A stretch of 64,000 nucleotides of DNA. It comes from Xenoacremonium recifei. Its lineage: Eukaryota > Ascomycota > Sordariomycetes > Hypocreales > Nectriaceae. Under the pieces are notes generated by a model. It did not search any database and was not told where the DNA came from. It saw only the letters and a program-made list of their open reading frames with translations. The DNA lies in contig WOFQ01000046.1 in the NCBI GenBank assembly GCA_012184525.1, positions 231,540-295,539 of the forward strand. The letters run 5' to 3'. Below are positions 1-11,537 of the stretch, piece after piece; position 1 is the first letter of the stretch, and each line of letters begins with the position of its first letter. Made by a program: the position numbers and the translations under genes.

Positions 1-576
1 TTTTCCATTTCGAGCGAATGATACCTCTGGGTGCAAGGCCTGGGCAGAGCGAGAGCAGTACGGACACGGAGTAAGGACTAGACGGACACGGACTTGGGCG
101 ATTACGACTTCTGTCTTGGAACATCGCAAAATGTCGATATTGATGACGAGTCAATCTCGTATGCGAAGGCGAAAATTATGGGATCTAGCAGTAGTGAGAG
201 TCCTGCGACGCGTGGAATGAATCTATACGAGGCTGTGCTGTCTCATGAATTCTCCCAAGACTCCGAAAGTCCGGAGGTAATAAACCCCACGGAGACTTTT
301 GACAAATGCCGGAACTTCTATCCGCCTCTTTTGACTTGACAATCAGGTATGCCCTCTGGTAATATGTCTTAGGAGTGGCCTTACCAAGAGACTTAGTTTT
401 TGTTCAGCGATACATTGGCCCTTGTCTCAAGCAACCGTGAATCAAGCCAATCTGCTAACTAACGACGAGAAACATCTTACAGATCAGAGACACCAGCGCC
501 TCCTAGTCTATTTGATACATAAGCTGAACATTTTGTCTATCCCGTATATCCCTCCGACGCCCGTCATTCGTAAACA
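1..576. other. No gene supported
   Basis: Short open frames occur here, but none starts convincingly, shows a known family pattern or continues by a plausible splice. It is probably the 3' flank of the SDR gene and of a neighbour outside the window. Confidence 0.5.
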
Positions 577-1836
577 TCAGGTTGCCTTCGTCTTCTTTTT
601 CGATTTCGACGCCGCACCCTGCTTCTCCCTAGCCTTGCCCTTCTTGATGGCATCCACAAGTCCCTCTACCTCCTTTTGCTTCTCATCCTCCTCCCGCTTG
701 AGATCCGCCTTGTCAGCCTGTGCCTTTTTCACAGCTCGCATCTTGGCCGCCTGCTTCTCCGTCTTCTCGATCAGTGCGTCACTCTCCTCCCACAGCTTCT
801 TGGCCACAGCCTCGTCCTTGATCTCGCCCCGCGCGAAATCAACGTCCATGCACTCTTTGATGAGTCTGCCACCCTCACCTCGGCCAAGGCTAGATTCCAT
901 AGCAGCGTAGAGGATTGACTGCGCAGCCATGTTGGGAGACTTCAGCAGCATCCAAGGAATTGCATAGCCGATGAGGTACAGCGCCAACCCCCAGAGCGAG
1001 CCCCGGGTGAGCCATCGCCGAGTGCTCGGGGTTCTTGACAGGCCTGGGTCGACGAAGATGACCCGTGTGTTGTTTGGCATGTTGTCCGGTCGCTTGTAGG
1101 CGTCGAGGTGCTTCTGGAAAGCATGGCCGAAGACGTTGAGAGCGAGCTTGCTGCGAGCGTAGGCGGTACCTGGAGACCAGGATTTCTTGGAGATGGGCTC
1201 CTTCAGAGACGGGGAGCCAATGTAGGAAGAACAAGTCGGGATGATAACTCGTACGTCGCGATCCACGGGCTGTGCGCGCAAAGCAGGACTTAGAATCCCC
1301 AGCAGGTGGAAGTTGGCCAGAAAGTTGACCATCCACGTCTCTTCGATGCCTTCTTCAGTCTCCCTCCTCTTCCCACCGGGCGGCGTCAGCGTCGCAGCAC
1401 ACAGAATCACCATGTCCAGCCTCCGCGGCGGCGCATTGTCAATCCACTTTGTCGCGAACTTGCGAATGCTGTGTAGACTCGCCAGATCGACTTGCTCCGC
1501 ATAGATGAGGTGGTTATTCGTACTCGTTCGCAAATCGCTGATGTACTCGACAAGAAACGGATCGTTCGGTGGCGTCTGCGTCAGGAGGCAGAGTTGCGCT
1601 CCCTGCTGGGCGAGTTGTTGGGCAGTTTGTGCGCCTATGCCGGAGGTGCCGCCGGTGAGAATGACGACTTTGCCATGGAGCGGATGCTCGGCTGGATTCA
1701 TGCGGCCAGAAGTATAAAGCTTGAGGAGCGTAAGTACGGTGGCGGAGAGGAGGGTATAGAAGATCGGCCGTAGATTCTCGCGGACAACGCTGGGGAGGCC
1801 GTTTTCGATGAGGCCCAGGGCGAGGACGAGAGGCAT
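577..1836 (-). CDS. Short-chain dehydrogenase/reductase with N-terminal membrane segment
   Basis: Intronless 419-residue classical-type SDR. A hydrophobic stretch around residues 22-42 probably anchors it in a membrane. The Rossmann nucleotide motif TGGTSGIG is at residues 61-68, serines follow at about 203-204, and the catalytic pair Y226/K230 sits in YARSK. The usual NAG motif is replaced by CAA near residues 146-148. The last 80 residues are unusually rich in Lys, Glu and Ala and likely form a charged helical tail. The substrate cannot be told from sequence; related fungal membrane SDRs are annotated as retinol-dehydrogenase-like or BLI-4-like. The ATG at 1836 is the first in frame and gives a normal SDR N-terminus. 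The family is clear, the reaction is not. Confidence 0.88.
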   Translation of the reverse strand: MPLVLALGLIENGLPSVVRENLRPIFYTLLSATVLTLLKLYTSGRMNPAEHPLHGKVVILTGGTSGIGAQTAQQLAQQGAQLCLLTQTPPNDPFLVEYISDLRTSTNNHLIYAEQVDLASLHSIRKFATKWIDNAPPRRLDMVILCAATLTPPGGKRRETEEGIEETWMVNFLANFHLLGILSPALRAQPVDRDVRVIIPTCSSYIGSPSLKEPISKKSWSPGTAYARSKLALNVFGHAFQKHLDAYKRPDNMPNNTRVIFVDPGLSRTPSTRRWLTRGSLWGLALYLIGYAIPWMLLKSPNMAAQSILYAAMESSLGRGEGGRLIKECMDVDFARGEIKDEAVAKKLWEESDALIEKTEKQAAKMRAVKKAQADKADLKREEDEKQKEVEGLVDAIKKGKAREKQGAASKSKKKTKAT

Positions 1837-2318
1837 GATGGCGGTGGTAGGCAGCCAAGCGCAGCAATTAGAAAGAAATTATTAAGAACAGAAAGACCAC
1901 CGCATTCTTCATAAATGTCGTTGGAAAGCTGCACTCGAAGCAAACCGCAGCGCTAGGTGGCTTTGGTTGGAGAATGAAGAATACAAAGTGTCCTCCTCCA
2001 CAGGCGTACGTAGACGTATCATGGGAAATCACGTGCCGCATCTCCAGGCTTTCACCCACCACCAACCTGCCGCGATCTCAACTTTCCAACTTCTTTCTCA
2101 AACGATCAAACACCATAATCTTGGACCTTGCCACATTTATTTTTGATGCCTTCATTTGTTTTTGCGAGTGCACATTAAAACAAGAACTGTAACTCTGCAT
2201 CATTAATCCCGGTATTTTGCTATAGACTACTACACCAGCCAGCAACTGTGGTATCCAACGAACCCTAAAAGGTTCATGTGCTTGAATCGATCCTCTCATA
2301 CATGTTTCTTTCTCTCTT
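1837..2318. other. Intergenic, 482 bases, no gene seen
   Basis: This lies between the start of the SDR gene and the stop of the DUF2235 gene, both on the minus strand. It should hold the SDR promoter and the DUF2235 3' end. No RNA gene or repeat was recognised. Confidence 0.5.
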
Positions 2319-4263
2319 TTATTCCGGCTTCTTATTTCTGACCCAGATCTCTCCAATTGGATCCCCTGGTTCAGCAATGCAGATCCATTCCCCAATTCCA
2401 AGCTCTGGAGGAGCCTTTCTCACGCCACGGCCTCCACCGCCAATGATCAAATTACCAGGGCGGTAGTTCTCGTCGGCCTGCATTCGACGGATGACACTAC
2501 CATGGACGCGGATCTGGTCAGGAATATCTCGAACTTCTCCTCGCGGGAGCGGCCATCGAATCGGCTTCCAGGATCCGTCGTTTTGGAGATCCATTCGGCG
2601 AAAGGGGAGGTACTCCATGAACTTCCAGGCCGTGACAGCGATAGTCCCGAGGCCTTGTCCGTATCCGAGAGAGTCATGAATTCGAGCCGTCGAGGCCTTG
2701 TGCATAAGATCGTGGAAGATCGTGTGATGCCCTTCTTCGTCCTCGGTCTTTTCGTCCAAGTCTGGGCTACTCGGCATCACAGGCGTTGAACTTGGCCCGC
2801 TTCCATTCGCAACACGGATGTCTGGGATGACCGACTCCTTTCTCCGTCGCCTCAACTTGTCATCATCGTCTTCGTATCCAGGCATCATGCAGCAACCCAT
2901 CTCAGCTACCTTCTGATCATCGAAAGGCAGCCCAGCTTTCATGGCTTCTCTCACAATCCAAGCCAAGGGGATATGGCTGGCACTCTTGCTTCCCTCTAAC
3001 ATCTCCCACCCTCCTCCGACGTCGGCATGCCCTCCAGAGAACCAGACCTCATCGATATCCTGACCCTCTTCGTCCTCAGGATCAAGATCCGAGACGGGGA
3101 TCCCGGATAGATTCGAGATGTTGTCCACGTCTCCAAGATGAGCAAGCTGGCTTCGATTACACGACTTGGATCGGGCTCGGTACGGCTTGTATTCGTTCTC
3201 CCTATCGTTCGTCTCGAGATGGCTTGGCTTTCTACCACGTTCGTGATCTCCATCTCCCGCCTCCCGGATAGTGCCCAGGACATCGCTCATATGGGGGCGG
3301 TGGTGGTGATGTGTTTTCGGATGTTGTTGATACATAAGATCCTGTCGAAACTTGGCCCGTCTCTCGTCAATGCTGACAGCGTGACGGATCACCTTGGCAC
3401 TACTCCGGGCCGTATAGGGGAATTTGCTGCGCTGCATCCACGCTGTCTCAAAGCGAGGCACTGAGTTGACAGTGTCGAACAGCCCGAGGAATCGAATGCG
3501 CCCAACCGGTCGAGAAAAGGTCTCTCGGAATCCTTTCATGAATCGGAACATCTCGTCTCTCTTCTTGCGTGCCTCAGCCTCTTCCTTATCAGTGCCTTTC
3601 ACATTTTCGCGGCCCTGCCATTCTGCAAAGGCTTTCCAAGCAAACTTGACCATCTCCTCGTTACCATGGGAGAGCAGACCGATGTAATCCAACATTTCTG
3701 CCAGGAATCGAGCGATGTATGCGCCGCGACTGAATCCGAACATGTAGATTTCGTCCCCAGGGCTGTAGAATCTCATGAGGAATCGATAACCGCCGACAAC
3801 ATGCTGATCAAACGAGGAGCCAATGGCCGAGTCCTTGGCTTTCTGATACCAGGAACTCACGCGAGCACGGATACCTGTGTGGGTAAGAGATCCAGAGACA
3901 ACATATGTCCCGATTCCAGCTTTGATCCATTGTGAGCAAAGCATTGTTCATACCCTGGAAGGCTGGCGACTCACGTTGGTAGTAATGGTACTGGTCATCA
4001 GCTGTGCGATCCAGCATTCGGAAAATTTTGAGAATATTGCTGTCGCTGTCATCGCCATGGAATTTGTTGCCCGTGCCGTCGAAGCAAAGAATCAGCTTCC
4101 TAGGCTTTCGTCCCGATGACGAGTCCGGTGGAGGCATAATGGGCATGTTCATCTTGATGCTGGGCGGGCGGCTCTGAGTTCCCAAGGAGGAAGAGCCCTT
4201 GGGCGGCTCGTTGAAGCCCGCATTATGAGCCGCCGAGCTGGGGCGGAGATGGGACTCGTCCAT
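2319..4263 (-). CDS. DUF2235 alpha/beta-hydrolase (Tle1-like phospholipase fold)
   Basis: Two exons, 4263-3975 and 3919-2319, with a 55-base intron (GTGAGT donor) give 629 residues. The junction recreates a YYQPGIGT-type sequence typical of DUF2235 proteins. Other signatures are FDGTGN at residues 61-66 and the nucleophile elbow GFSRGA, with the likely catalytic Ser at residue 160. A disordered His/Arg-rich insert lies between the hydrolase core and a C-terminal part with HADVGGGW, which probably supplies the acid/His half of the site. Related bacterial members are type VI secretion phospholipases; the fungal role is unknown. The first in-frame ATG after an upstream GTG is at 4263. No signal peptide is seen, so the protein is probably cytosolic. 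Confidence 0.9.
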
Positions 4264-6046
4264 GGCTGGCAGGCAGGGTTGCACTGCAGAAGAGGGTGTG
4301 TTGCTGATGCTTCGCCTCTTCCTGTTGGCTTACAAGGAGCTGAACGGCTGCAGGTGATCTGTTCGGTTACGATGGGTTGCGCATCGAGTGGAAGCTCCTG
4401 GAAGGATGCCACAGCAGATGGTGGATGAAAGAACCAAGTTCAACAGTTCAAGAAGACATCTGTCAATCTTGTTTGAAGAAATTAGAGTGTCCGCAGCCGA
4501 GACGAACTGGACATGGCGCAGCTTTTAGAGGCTCTCCAGCTCGTTCAATGTTTGAGACAAGCCCACCGTTCCGTCATCCGCAATGGCGGCAACGACAACG
4601 ACCTGCCATACGCCATGGACGATGGACAATGGGGGGAGACTCCATGAAGATCACGGCTAATGCGGTGCTGCTGCCCACGAGTCCGGTCAAGCGTCTCAGG
4701 CCCAATCGAGGGCCTCATACTCCGTGGACAGAACAGAGCTGATGGAGCAGAGGTCAGCATTGTCTCAGAAGCGAAGCCCTGAGAGGCTCAAAGGAGACTT
4801 AGTGCAGCTGCACGATGCAGCTTTCTCGACAGAGTTGGTTAGGCGGCATCTGCCGGCTGTGCAGGTAGCCATCTGAAAACCCCAGCTGGAGCGAAGATCT
4901 CTGCCGTGTAGGAAGAGCTTGCAGGACGGGGGGGGCAGCGAATGGAGCAAGGGCTGATTATCGTGACTCGGAGGCAGTCCTATTTGGGAGACTCGAGAGG
5001 AGAAGTGGCAGGGGAAGTAAGTCTAGTATTTGCTCCTTAGACGGAATTCGTGCTCGACTCGGCTGACTCTCGGCGAGGACAGGCAGCGTTGAGCAACTCG
5101 ACGACTCTGCCAGCTCTCCAAAGTCTTCAGCTGATCCTCCGAGGCCCTGGTCAAATAGTGTCTGCCGCTCCACAGCCGAACAAGGGCGGGATTGTCGAGC
5201 AGCTGCCGAAGACTTGAAAACTGGCCGGTGATGATTGGCAACCACCGCGCCGGGATGATTGTCAGTGGCCCCAGTGCTGATTTCGCTTTGCAGCAACTGA
5301 TTGGCCTCACAAGATGGCGACTTTTGTGAGACGATGAACGCTGGCTCCCTTGCGTACGGGTCTACAGCGTCATGCAATTGAACGCCCGCCGGAACTTTCA
5401 TCCAACAGGAAGCACGCTCTGCTACATACTCCTCTTGCAATTCGTACTCTGTGCAATCTTCTTGTCCCCCAGAGCACGGGGCGGTGTGTCTCCCAGTCAG
5501 CGTGTGTCTTAGACTCGCCCATGCCAATCACAGCTCCCACCAACAGCCCCGTCGCGGACGCTATTGAGGCCCGTCCCTAGAGAGCACGGACTAATGAGCA
5601 ATGAGGATCAGCCCTGGAGGAAGGGACCGGCGAGATGAGCACACAACTTGCTCTGTGCCGTCCGTCGTGGGCCTTTGCGAGGTCCAACGGAAAAGCTCCG
5701 ATGGCTGGCTGGTGTCTCGGAGGAAGATGTAAGTAAGTCGTCACTCGTGCGGATCGAATCAGTAGTCCGGTGTGATCGAGATTTGTTGGGCCAGCCGCTG
5801 ACGCAGTGAAGGGAAGTCGGGGACAAGGTAAGACTCTCCGGGCCGGATGTCTTGGATCCCGAGCATGGGGAGCGAGGTTCTTTCGGGAGGTACCGTACCA
5901 TCCATTGCTGATGTTCGGGACACAGGTTAAGCATATTGACACTGGCAGGATCAGAGGGTCTTGCCTTGGTAAAAGTTTGGTTCGATGGCCCAGTACCAAA
6001 CATCTGGGATAGACTGATCTACTAACATACAGACAGACTCTAAGAC
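4264..6046. other. Intergenic, 1.8 kb, no gene supported
   Basis: Upstream of the DUF2235 gene and downstream of the hydratase gene. The longest open frame here, 5527-4958 on the minus strand, begins with TTG and has no family pattern or codon bias like its neighbours. I see no tRNA, repeat or transposon. Confidence 0.5.
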
Positions 6047-6886
6047 TCACAGTTTACTATCCTTCCACACAGCCTTCCTCTTCTCAACAAAGCTCAACAC
6101 TCCCTCCTTCATATTCTCTCCCCCATCAAGCGCCTGATAAATGCCCAAATCCGTCCTCTTCGTGCTAGCCTGAGGATCCTCGCCGTCCCATCCGCCCAGC
6201 AAGCCCGCGCGACTCACAATGACCGAGTCTGGCGAATTGTCCGCAACTTCGGCTGCCCAGCGCACCGCCTCGTCGACGACCTGCTCCAGCGGCACGACCT
6301 TGTTGACAATCCCCCAGTCGTGAAGTTGCTGAGCGGTGTACATGCGGCCCAGGAGCGCCATCTCTGAGGCGCGTTGTCTTCCAACAATGCGGATGAGGCG
6401 CGGTAAAGCTCCTGCGATGGCGACAACTCCGCGCTTCACCTCCGGGAGCCCAAACTTGGCCGTCTCAGCCGCAACCACCATATCAACATTGATCATCATC
6501 TCGAACCCGCCGCCCAAACACAACCCATTCACCGCCGCAATCACCGGCTTCTTCCCCCTCCGATTACTCAGTCCTCCAAACCCATTATCCGCCCACTTCT
6601 TCCCGCCCTCCACATTGCTCAACACGCCCTCCTGATTCTTCTCATGCCACTCCTTCAAATCCGCGCCCGCACAGAACGCCCTGCCCTTCCCCGTGATCAC
6701 CGCACACCGCAGCGACGGCTCGGCCTCGAACCACGCCCACAGCGCGTCCAGCTCCCAGTGCGTGGCCCGGCGCAGGGCGTTGAGCTGCGCGGGGCGGTTG
6801 AGCGTCACGAGCAGCACGTGCGGGAGCGGCGAGGACACGATGGCGGAGGGCGTGGGAGGAGGCGGCGTGGTGAATGTCTGCGACAT
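6047..6886 (-). CDS. Peroxisomal enoyl-CoA hydratase/isomerase (crotonase family)
   Basis: Intronless; 279 residues from the ATG at 6886. A further upstream ATG at 6964 would add 26 residues, but the shorter form aligns better with the family. The crotonase core shows AFCAGADLKEW and GLCLGGGFEM, the two oxyanion-hole loops that bind acyl-CoA thioesters, followed by the FGLPEVKRG segment. The protein ends in Ser-Lys-Leu, a canonical PTS1 peroxisomal import signal. It therefore probably hydrates or isomerises enoyl-CoA in peroxisomal beta-oxidation or branched-chain breakdown. Orthologues resemble methylglutaconyl-CoA hydratase or AUH-type enzymes, and exact specificity cannot be assigned. The single-exon structure is unusual beside its intron-bearing neighbours. 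Confidence 0.9.
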   Translation of the reverse strand: MSQTFTTPPPPTPSAIVSSPLPHVLLVTLNRPAQLNALRRATHWELDALWAWFEAEPSLRCAVITGKGRAFCAGADLKEWHEKNQEGVLSNVEGGKKWADNGFGGLSNRRGKKPVIAAVNGLCLGGGFEMMINVDMVVAAETAKFGLPEVKRGVVAIAGALPRLIRIVGRQRASEMALLGRMYTAQQLHDWGIVNKVVPLEQVVDEAVRWAAEVADNSPDSVIVSRAGLLGGWDGEDPQASTKRTDLGIYQALDGGENMKEGVLSFVEKRKAVWKDSKL

Positions 6887-7530
6887 GGTGACGGATTGGG
6901 GAAATGTTGTGTGGCTGAGGGTGAAGAAGTGAGGGCCGACGTGGGTGTGGTAATGCCGGGGCATCGAGTGGTGATGATGGTGAAGTTGGAGGAGTGCAAG
7001 GTTGTTAACACTCTTGACAATTGCTTATAACCAACACAAGACAATGCGTGAGGTTCAACAAGAAGTAAAGAATACGGATGTCTTCAACCCTTCAACAATG
7101 CGATGAAGAACGTATGTTGTTGGTGGTTGTAACCACAGAAGATGATCCCCGGATTTCCTACCCCGGATCCCCAAAACCGCCTTACCCTACACCCTCCAAT
7201 GCGGAGAACCTCGGCATCTCGGTCCGGCCACGGAGGACAGCCCGAAAACACCAACTTATTAATCCCACCGAGGTGATTGATTAATTAATTCATGGTTGAT
7301 ATATCTTGAGAAGCTAAGTAAGGTAGACATTTGTTTGTCCAACATCCAAATCTGCACATATTCTCAAAACGCCAGCCCCTCCCTCCCCCCTTTCCTTGCT
7401 TCCCCTTGTAATGTGATGTGATGTGCTGGAGACGTCTGGGATTTAATCTCGATAATAATAATAATAATAATACATTTTGGTATTCCCTTGTATAGCCTCC
7501 ACCATGCTTCTTGTATTTGTCTTGGCCTCA
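6887..7530. other. Intergenic, 644 bases
   Basis: This holds the promoter of the hydratase gene and the 3' end of the RBM25-like gene. An ATA microsatellite lies inside the 3' flank (see 7452-7472). No gene seen. Confidence 0.5.
7452..7472. repeat. ATA trinucleotide microsatellite, 7 units
   Basis: Seven perfect ATA units lie about 60 bases beyond the stop codon of the RBM25-like gene, probably in its 3' UTR. Confidence 0.95.
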
Positions 7531-10059
7531 TCACGCCGGGAGACCGCGCTTCTCCGATTCGGTGAAGAAGATGACCATGCGCCAGAGCTTCTTGACGAGG
7601 TCCTCGGCCTCTTCGTCCAGGGGCTACACACCAGATTAGATTAGCATCATAAGTTTCAAACGAAGGATCATCATCAGTCTCAAGAAAAGGGGCATCAGAA
7701 AAACTCACCCCTTCCAGCTCGTCCGCCAGCGCCGCCGCTCCCCGATGCGCCCTCAAATGCTCCTCCACCGTCTCGACCAGCATCTCCTCCTGCACGCCCA
7801 GGTACTCGACAATCTTCTTCTCCACGAACGGCCGCAGCTTGTCGCGCACGATAGCCTCGTCCATGAACTCCCACTTGACGTCCCACGCCCACAGGCCCTC
7901 GCGGTCCGACGGGATCTCCTGCGCCAGGGCTCGCACTGCCTGCTGGATCTCCTCGTCTGTCATGCTGGCTGCTGCTGAGGCGGAGGCTGGCTCGAACTGG
8001 ATTGGTACGAGGGTGCGTTTGGCTGATGCGTCGGCTTCCTCGTCGTCCAAAAGGCCCTCGACCTCTGCAATCGTGCGCCGTTGAGGAGCTGCGCGGGAAG
8101 CTTGAGCCCGTTGAGCAGCCGCACCAAGAGACAGCTTGAAAGGCTGAGGCGCTGCGGGCTGGGCCTGTTGCTGTTGCTCGCGCTCTGAGACCGCTGACGA
8201 TGTCTGCTGGTCGAGGAACGAGTCGGCCATGCCTCGAGCACGCTCCATGTCGGCTTGCTCGCGACGCCGCTCATCCATCTCCGCCCTGCGGTCACTCTCA
8301 TCCCTCGACTCCTCGTCTGCGCGGTCGGCATTGCGGTTGCGCACCCAGCCGGCATGGTCACGATAGTAGGCGTGCGCCTTACGCCCAGCCTCCTTTTCGT
8401 CGTCCCATGTGCGCTCGCGCTCAAGCTGCTCGGCGCGCCGGTGCTCCAAAGACTCAGCATCCTGCCTCTCGCGATCACGTTCACGCTCTAGGGCGGCTTG
8501 TCTTGAGCGCTCGCGGTTCGCCCACTTACGCTCAGCCTCGAGGTATGCCTTGTCGTCGTCGGCCTGTTGCTTAGCCTGATGCCGTAGATAGATCTCCTCA
8601 TCGCTGGCAGAGTCGTCTTCGTCTTCGTCGGTGCGGTAAATAGACAGGTCTGTGTTGCTGATACCACCGTTAACGAAAGACACCCGCCCCTGACCATGCC
8701 CATTCTGCTGGCCCTTGGGACCCGACGGCGGCGCATTGCCGCTCCTAGGACCCAGGGGAATGTTGTTCGTGCTGTTTGGCGGCGGCGAGTCAAGACGTGA
8801 GTGTCGTGGACCGCCGTTACTGCGCTGCCTCTCCATCTCCTCCATCTCCTCTTCTCGCCGTAGCCGCTCCAGATCGCGCTGGTTGCTGCGCTCGCGGAAC
8901 GCCGCAATCTCTTGCGCCACAACCTCACGCATCTCGGCGGGAATGTCGGCCAGTTCATCGTCCTGCGCCAGAGGGATATTTACCACTTCAACGTTATCGC
9001 CAGCCTCGGTATTGCCCATTGTGACATCGGATTGGCCATCGGCGTTGATGTTGCTCGAAGGGTTGAAGAGCTCGCGAATCACTTCGTCCAGCGCCGCTTT
9101 CGCAGCTTGTAGTCGTTGTTCCGCACCAGAGTCGTCTGCCCGGCTCTCCTCGTAGGATTCAACGTATTTGAGTGAACTCGGGTCCACCTCAACTTGCAGC
9201 TTCGTCCTCTTGACCCCATCTGCCCCGTCTTCTTCCTCCTTGATTTCGCTGTGTGGTTGTTGTCGCTTGATGGGCACCTCGACGTCTTGCTCGTGAAGTA
9301 GCTTAATGGCAATTGATAGTGATTCGGGGTCCTCAAATTGCGCAAAGCCAAACTTGACGCCCTTGTGGTCCTCTATCACGCTCGCCGCCGAATCCCACTT
9401 CCGCAGCTTGCCCACGGCGCCCAACAGCTTCTCTACGCCCTCGTCGCCGCCCAGACCCTCGGGGATCTGGTGTATAAAGATCGTTCGTAGTTTCTCCTCG
9501 CTCGTCGGGGGCACAAGGACCTGTGTTGCTTCCCTGTTCGAAGAGCGGCCCTGGTCCATCCGATCGCGGTCCATGCCCAGCCCAGGCCGTCCACCACCTC
9601 GACCCTCACGATCCGGCCCCGAGAAGCTGTCGCCGCGACCCATTGGCGGGCCACTCCCAGGCTTCCCCCCTCCGGTACCGAGACGTATCACCGGTGCATT
9701 GAAGTTGATGTTGGGCATGTTCGCCGGGGCTTGGAAGTTGTGCGGGAGGCCGCTTGGACGATTAGCTTGCGTGGCGCTGGACTGCTGGACACCCGGAGGC
9801 GCCATGCCCGGGGCAGAGGACATGCCTGGAGGAGGTCCTGCGCGAGAAACAAAGTCAGTATGTCGGCTGGGAGGCAGCATCGCAGGGAGAGGCGAACCGA
9901 GACCAGGAGGAGGGGCCATGCCGGGAGGCGCTGCATTGTTGGATCCGGGATAGCCACCGTAGGCGGGCGGCGCGCCATAGGGGTTGCCTTTGCACGTTAG
10001 CGATCTGGGAGTGCCTCAGCACAGCGCTGCAACTCACCTCCGTACGGGTTGTAGGCCAT
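7531..10059 (-). CDS. RBM25-like splicing factor with RRM and PWI domain
   Basis: Three exons (10059-10038, 9987-7709, 7623-7531) encode 797 residues. The first exon is only 22 bases, and splicing keeps an NPYGG/NPYGA repeat in frame. Order: Pro/Gly-rich start, RRM at about 176-246 with FIHQIP as RNP2 and a GFAQF-like RNP1, a long Arg/Glu/Asp-rich charged middle, then a PWI domain at about 680-765. The last exon adds a conserved-looking tail with LVKKLWRMVIFF. This is the layout of RBM25/Snu71-type U1-snRNP-associated proteins, which influence 5' splice-site choice in the nucleus. It shares a 509-base divergent promoter with the mitoribosomal gene. Confidence 0.93.
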
Positions 10060-10568
10060 GACGAGGATGCCCTTGTCGGTGAATCTTCTCGGTGCAGCAC
10101 CAGCAATTCCGCGCCCGTCGCAACCCTAACGATGTTGAAGTGTCGAGACTCGATCCACACGTCGCCCTCGGAGCACAAGCTGTTGCAAGGAGGCACTTCC
10201 GGGCGGTTTCTGTTCGCGCTGGCGACGGGAGGAGATGATGAAGAGAATCAAAGTCTGAAATTCCCCAGATCGCAAGGCTGATTGCTTTGCGGCTGGAGCC
10301 TTTTGCGGCGCGTCGCTGATTGGCTGTGGAGGCGCCACACCGCGGGACGTCGGGTCATTGGTTAACCCGGGACCCGCCGTGACTTTTTGCTGCTGTCTCG
10401 AACGAGCTCTGGTGAACTTCTCGTGAGAAGAGCAGTCTTGATTTGGGAGAGCGATTGGCTGTGAATTGAGCCGGCTCTTCTTCAACATGTGAGCGCCAAC
10501 CTCCCGCAACTACTGGGTTACTTATATCTAACGTTCTCAGGGCCTCCACGTCCAGACTTGGCGGCGTG
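10060..10568. promoter_or_regulatory. Divergent promoter with three CCAAT boxes
   Basis: The 509 bases between the RBM25-like and bS21m start codons contain three ATTGG elements (reverse CCAAT) at 10319-10323, 10357-10361 and 10454-10458. Two of them share the longer context GATTGGCTGTG. CCAAT boxes are bound by the HAP/CBC complex in fungi, which controls many mitochondrial genes. Binding here is inferred from the motif only. Confidence 0.55.
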
Positions 10569-11273
10569 ATGCTGTCGAGACTCGCTACCCCGTCAAGAGC
10601 CCTCATGCTCCCATCGCGAGCCTTTTCAACCTCCATTGCCCTTCGAGACGACAACCGAAGCCGCTCTTCTCAACCAGCCCGAGTCAACCCTCTCATCGGC
10701 GGCAACACCGTCCGCACCGAGCCCCCTAAGCCAGCCAAGCCCGCTGCCGCATCACCACCACCTGCTGAGGCACCATCACCCTCACCACCAACAAGCACCC
10801 TCTCCGACATCCCTCCTCCTCCTCCGCCCGCCGCCGCTGCAGAGAGTACTCCCGAACCCGACGCCTCGTCGCGCTTCTCCTACACCGCCGCCGCCACCCA
10901 GCCCAACTTCAACCTCGACATCGCCTCCATCATCGCCAACAAATCCGCCGCCTACGCCGCGACCGTCTCGCCCCCCGACGCAACCTCCCGCCCCCAGGTC
11001 CGCGCCAAGGCCGTCACCGGCCGCACCGTGTTCATCGCGCAGCGCACCCACGGCGCCGACAATGTCGCTACCACGCCTGCCAACGCCTTCATGGTGCTCG
11101 GCCGCATGGTGCGCAAGGAGCAGGTCAAGAACAAGTTCCACAGCCAGAAGTTCCATGAGCGCAAGGGCTTGAAGCGCAAGAGGTTGAGGAGTCAGCGGTG
11201 GAGGGCAAGGTTCAAGACTGGGTTCAAGGCGACGGCTCATCGGGTCATGGAGTTGACGAGGCAGGGGTGGTAA
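10569..11273 (+). CDS. mrp21: Mitochondrial small-subunit ribosomal protein bS21m
   Basis: Intronless, 234 residues. The ATG at 10569 follows an in-frame GTG and opens an Arg/Ser/Ala-rich mitochondrial targeting sequence. A low-complexity Pro/Ser/Ala region covers about residues 40-100. The C-terminal part has the bS21 pattern: a segment around GRTVFIAQ, then a strongly basic tract around HERKGLKRKRLRSQRW near the end. bS21m sits in the mitoribosome small subunit. Fungal members (Mrp21) carry long N-terminal extensions as here. It is divergent from the RBM25-like gene. An overlapping antisense open frame (11465-10782) is a high-GC shadow. Confidence 0.88.
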   Translation: MLSRLATPSRALMLPSRAFSTSIALRDDNRSRSSQPARVNPLIGGNTVRTEPPKPAKPAAASPPPAEAPSPSPPTSTLSDIPPPPPPAAAAESTPEPDASSRFSYTAAATQPNFNLDIASIIANKSAAYAATVSPPDATSRPQVRAKAVTGRTVFIAQRTHGADNVATTPANAFMVLGRMVRKEQVKNKFHSQKFHERKGLKRKRLRSQRWRARFKTGFKATAHRVMELTRQGW

Positions 11274-11537
11274 AGAGGTGGATTGTGTATTATACGGTGT
11301 TCGATATAGGGCCATAAAAGCGTTGTACAATATATAGATGGCTAGCTGTATGAGACATTGGAGCTGAGTTAAGATGTGGGAATGTAATTGTTCATGAAGT
11401 ATATGTGCAGTGTGCCGGAACCCCTTACTGCTGAGGCGCGGCTCGTCCAGTTGCTTGACCAACATGAGATATACGGGAAGACATACAAAGTATATCTCAA
11501 TTCCAAGTCTTCAACTATCCAAAACCGAATCCCCTTC

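Noticed and set aside
4958..5527. 189-residue minus frame
   Set aside because: Starts with TTG and lacks ATG support, family features or neighbours' codon bias.
6887..6964. Longer N-terminus for the enoyl-CoA hydratase from the ATG at 6964
   Set aside because: It adds a His/Phe-rich stretch without family support, and a mitochondrial presequence would conflict with the SKL peroxisomal tail. It cannot be wholly excluded.
10782..11465. 227-residue antisense frame over bS21m
   Set aside because: Glycine/valine-rich shadow of a GC-rich coding frame; no family pattern.
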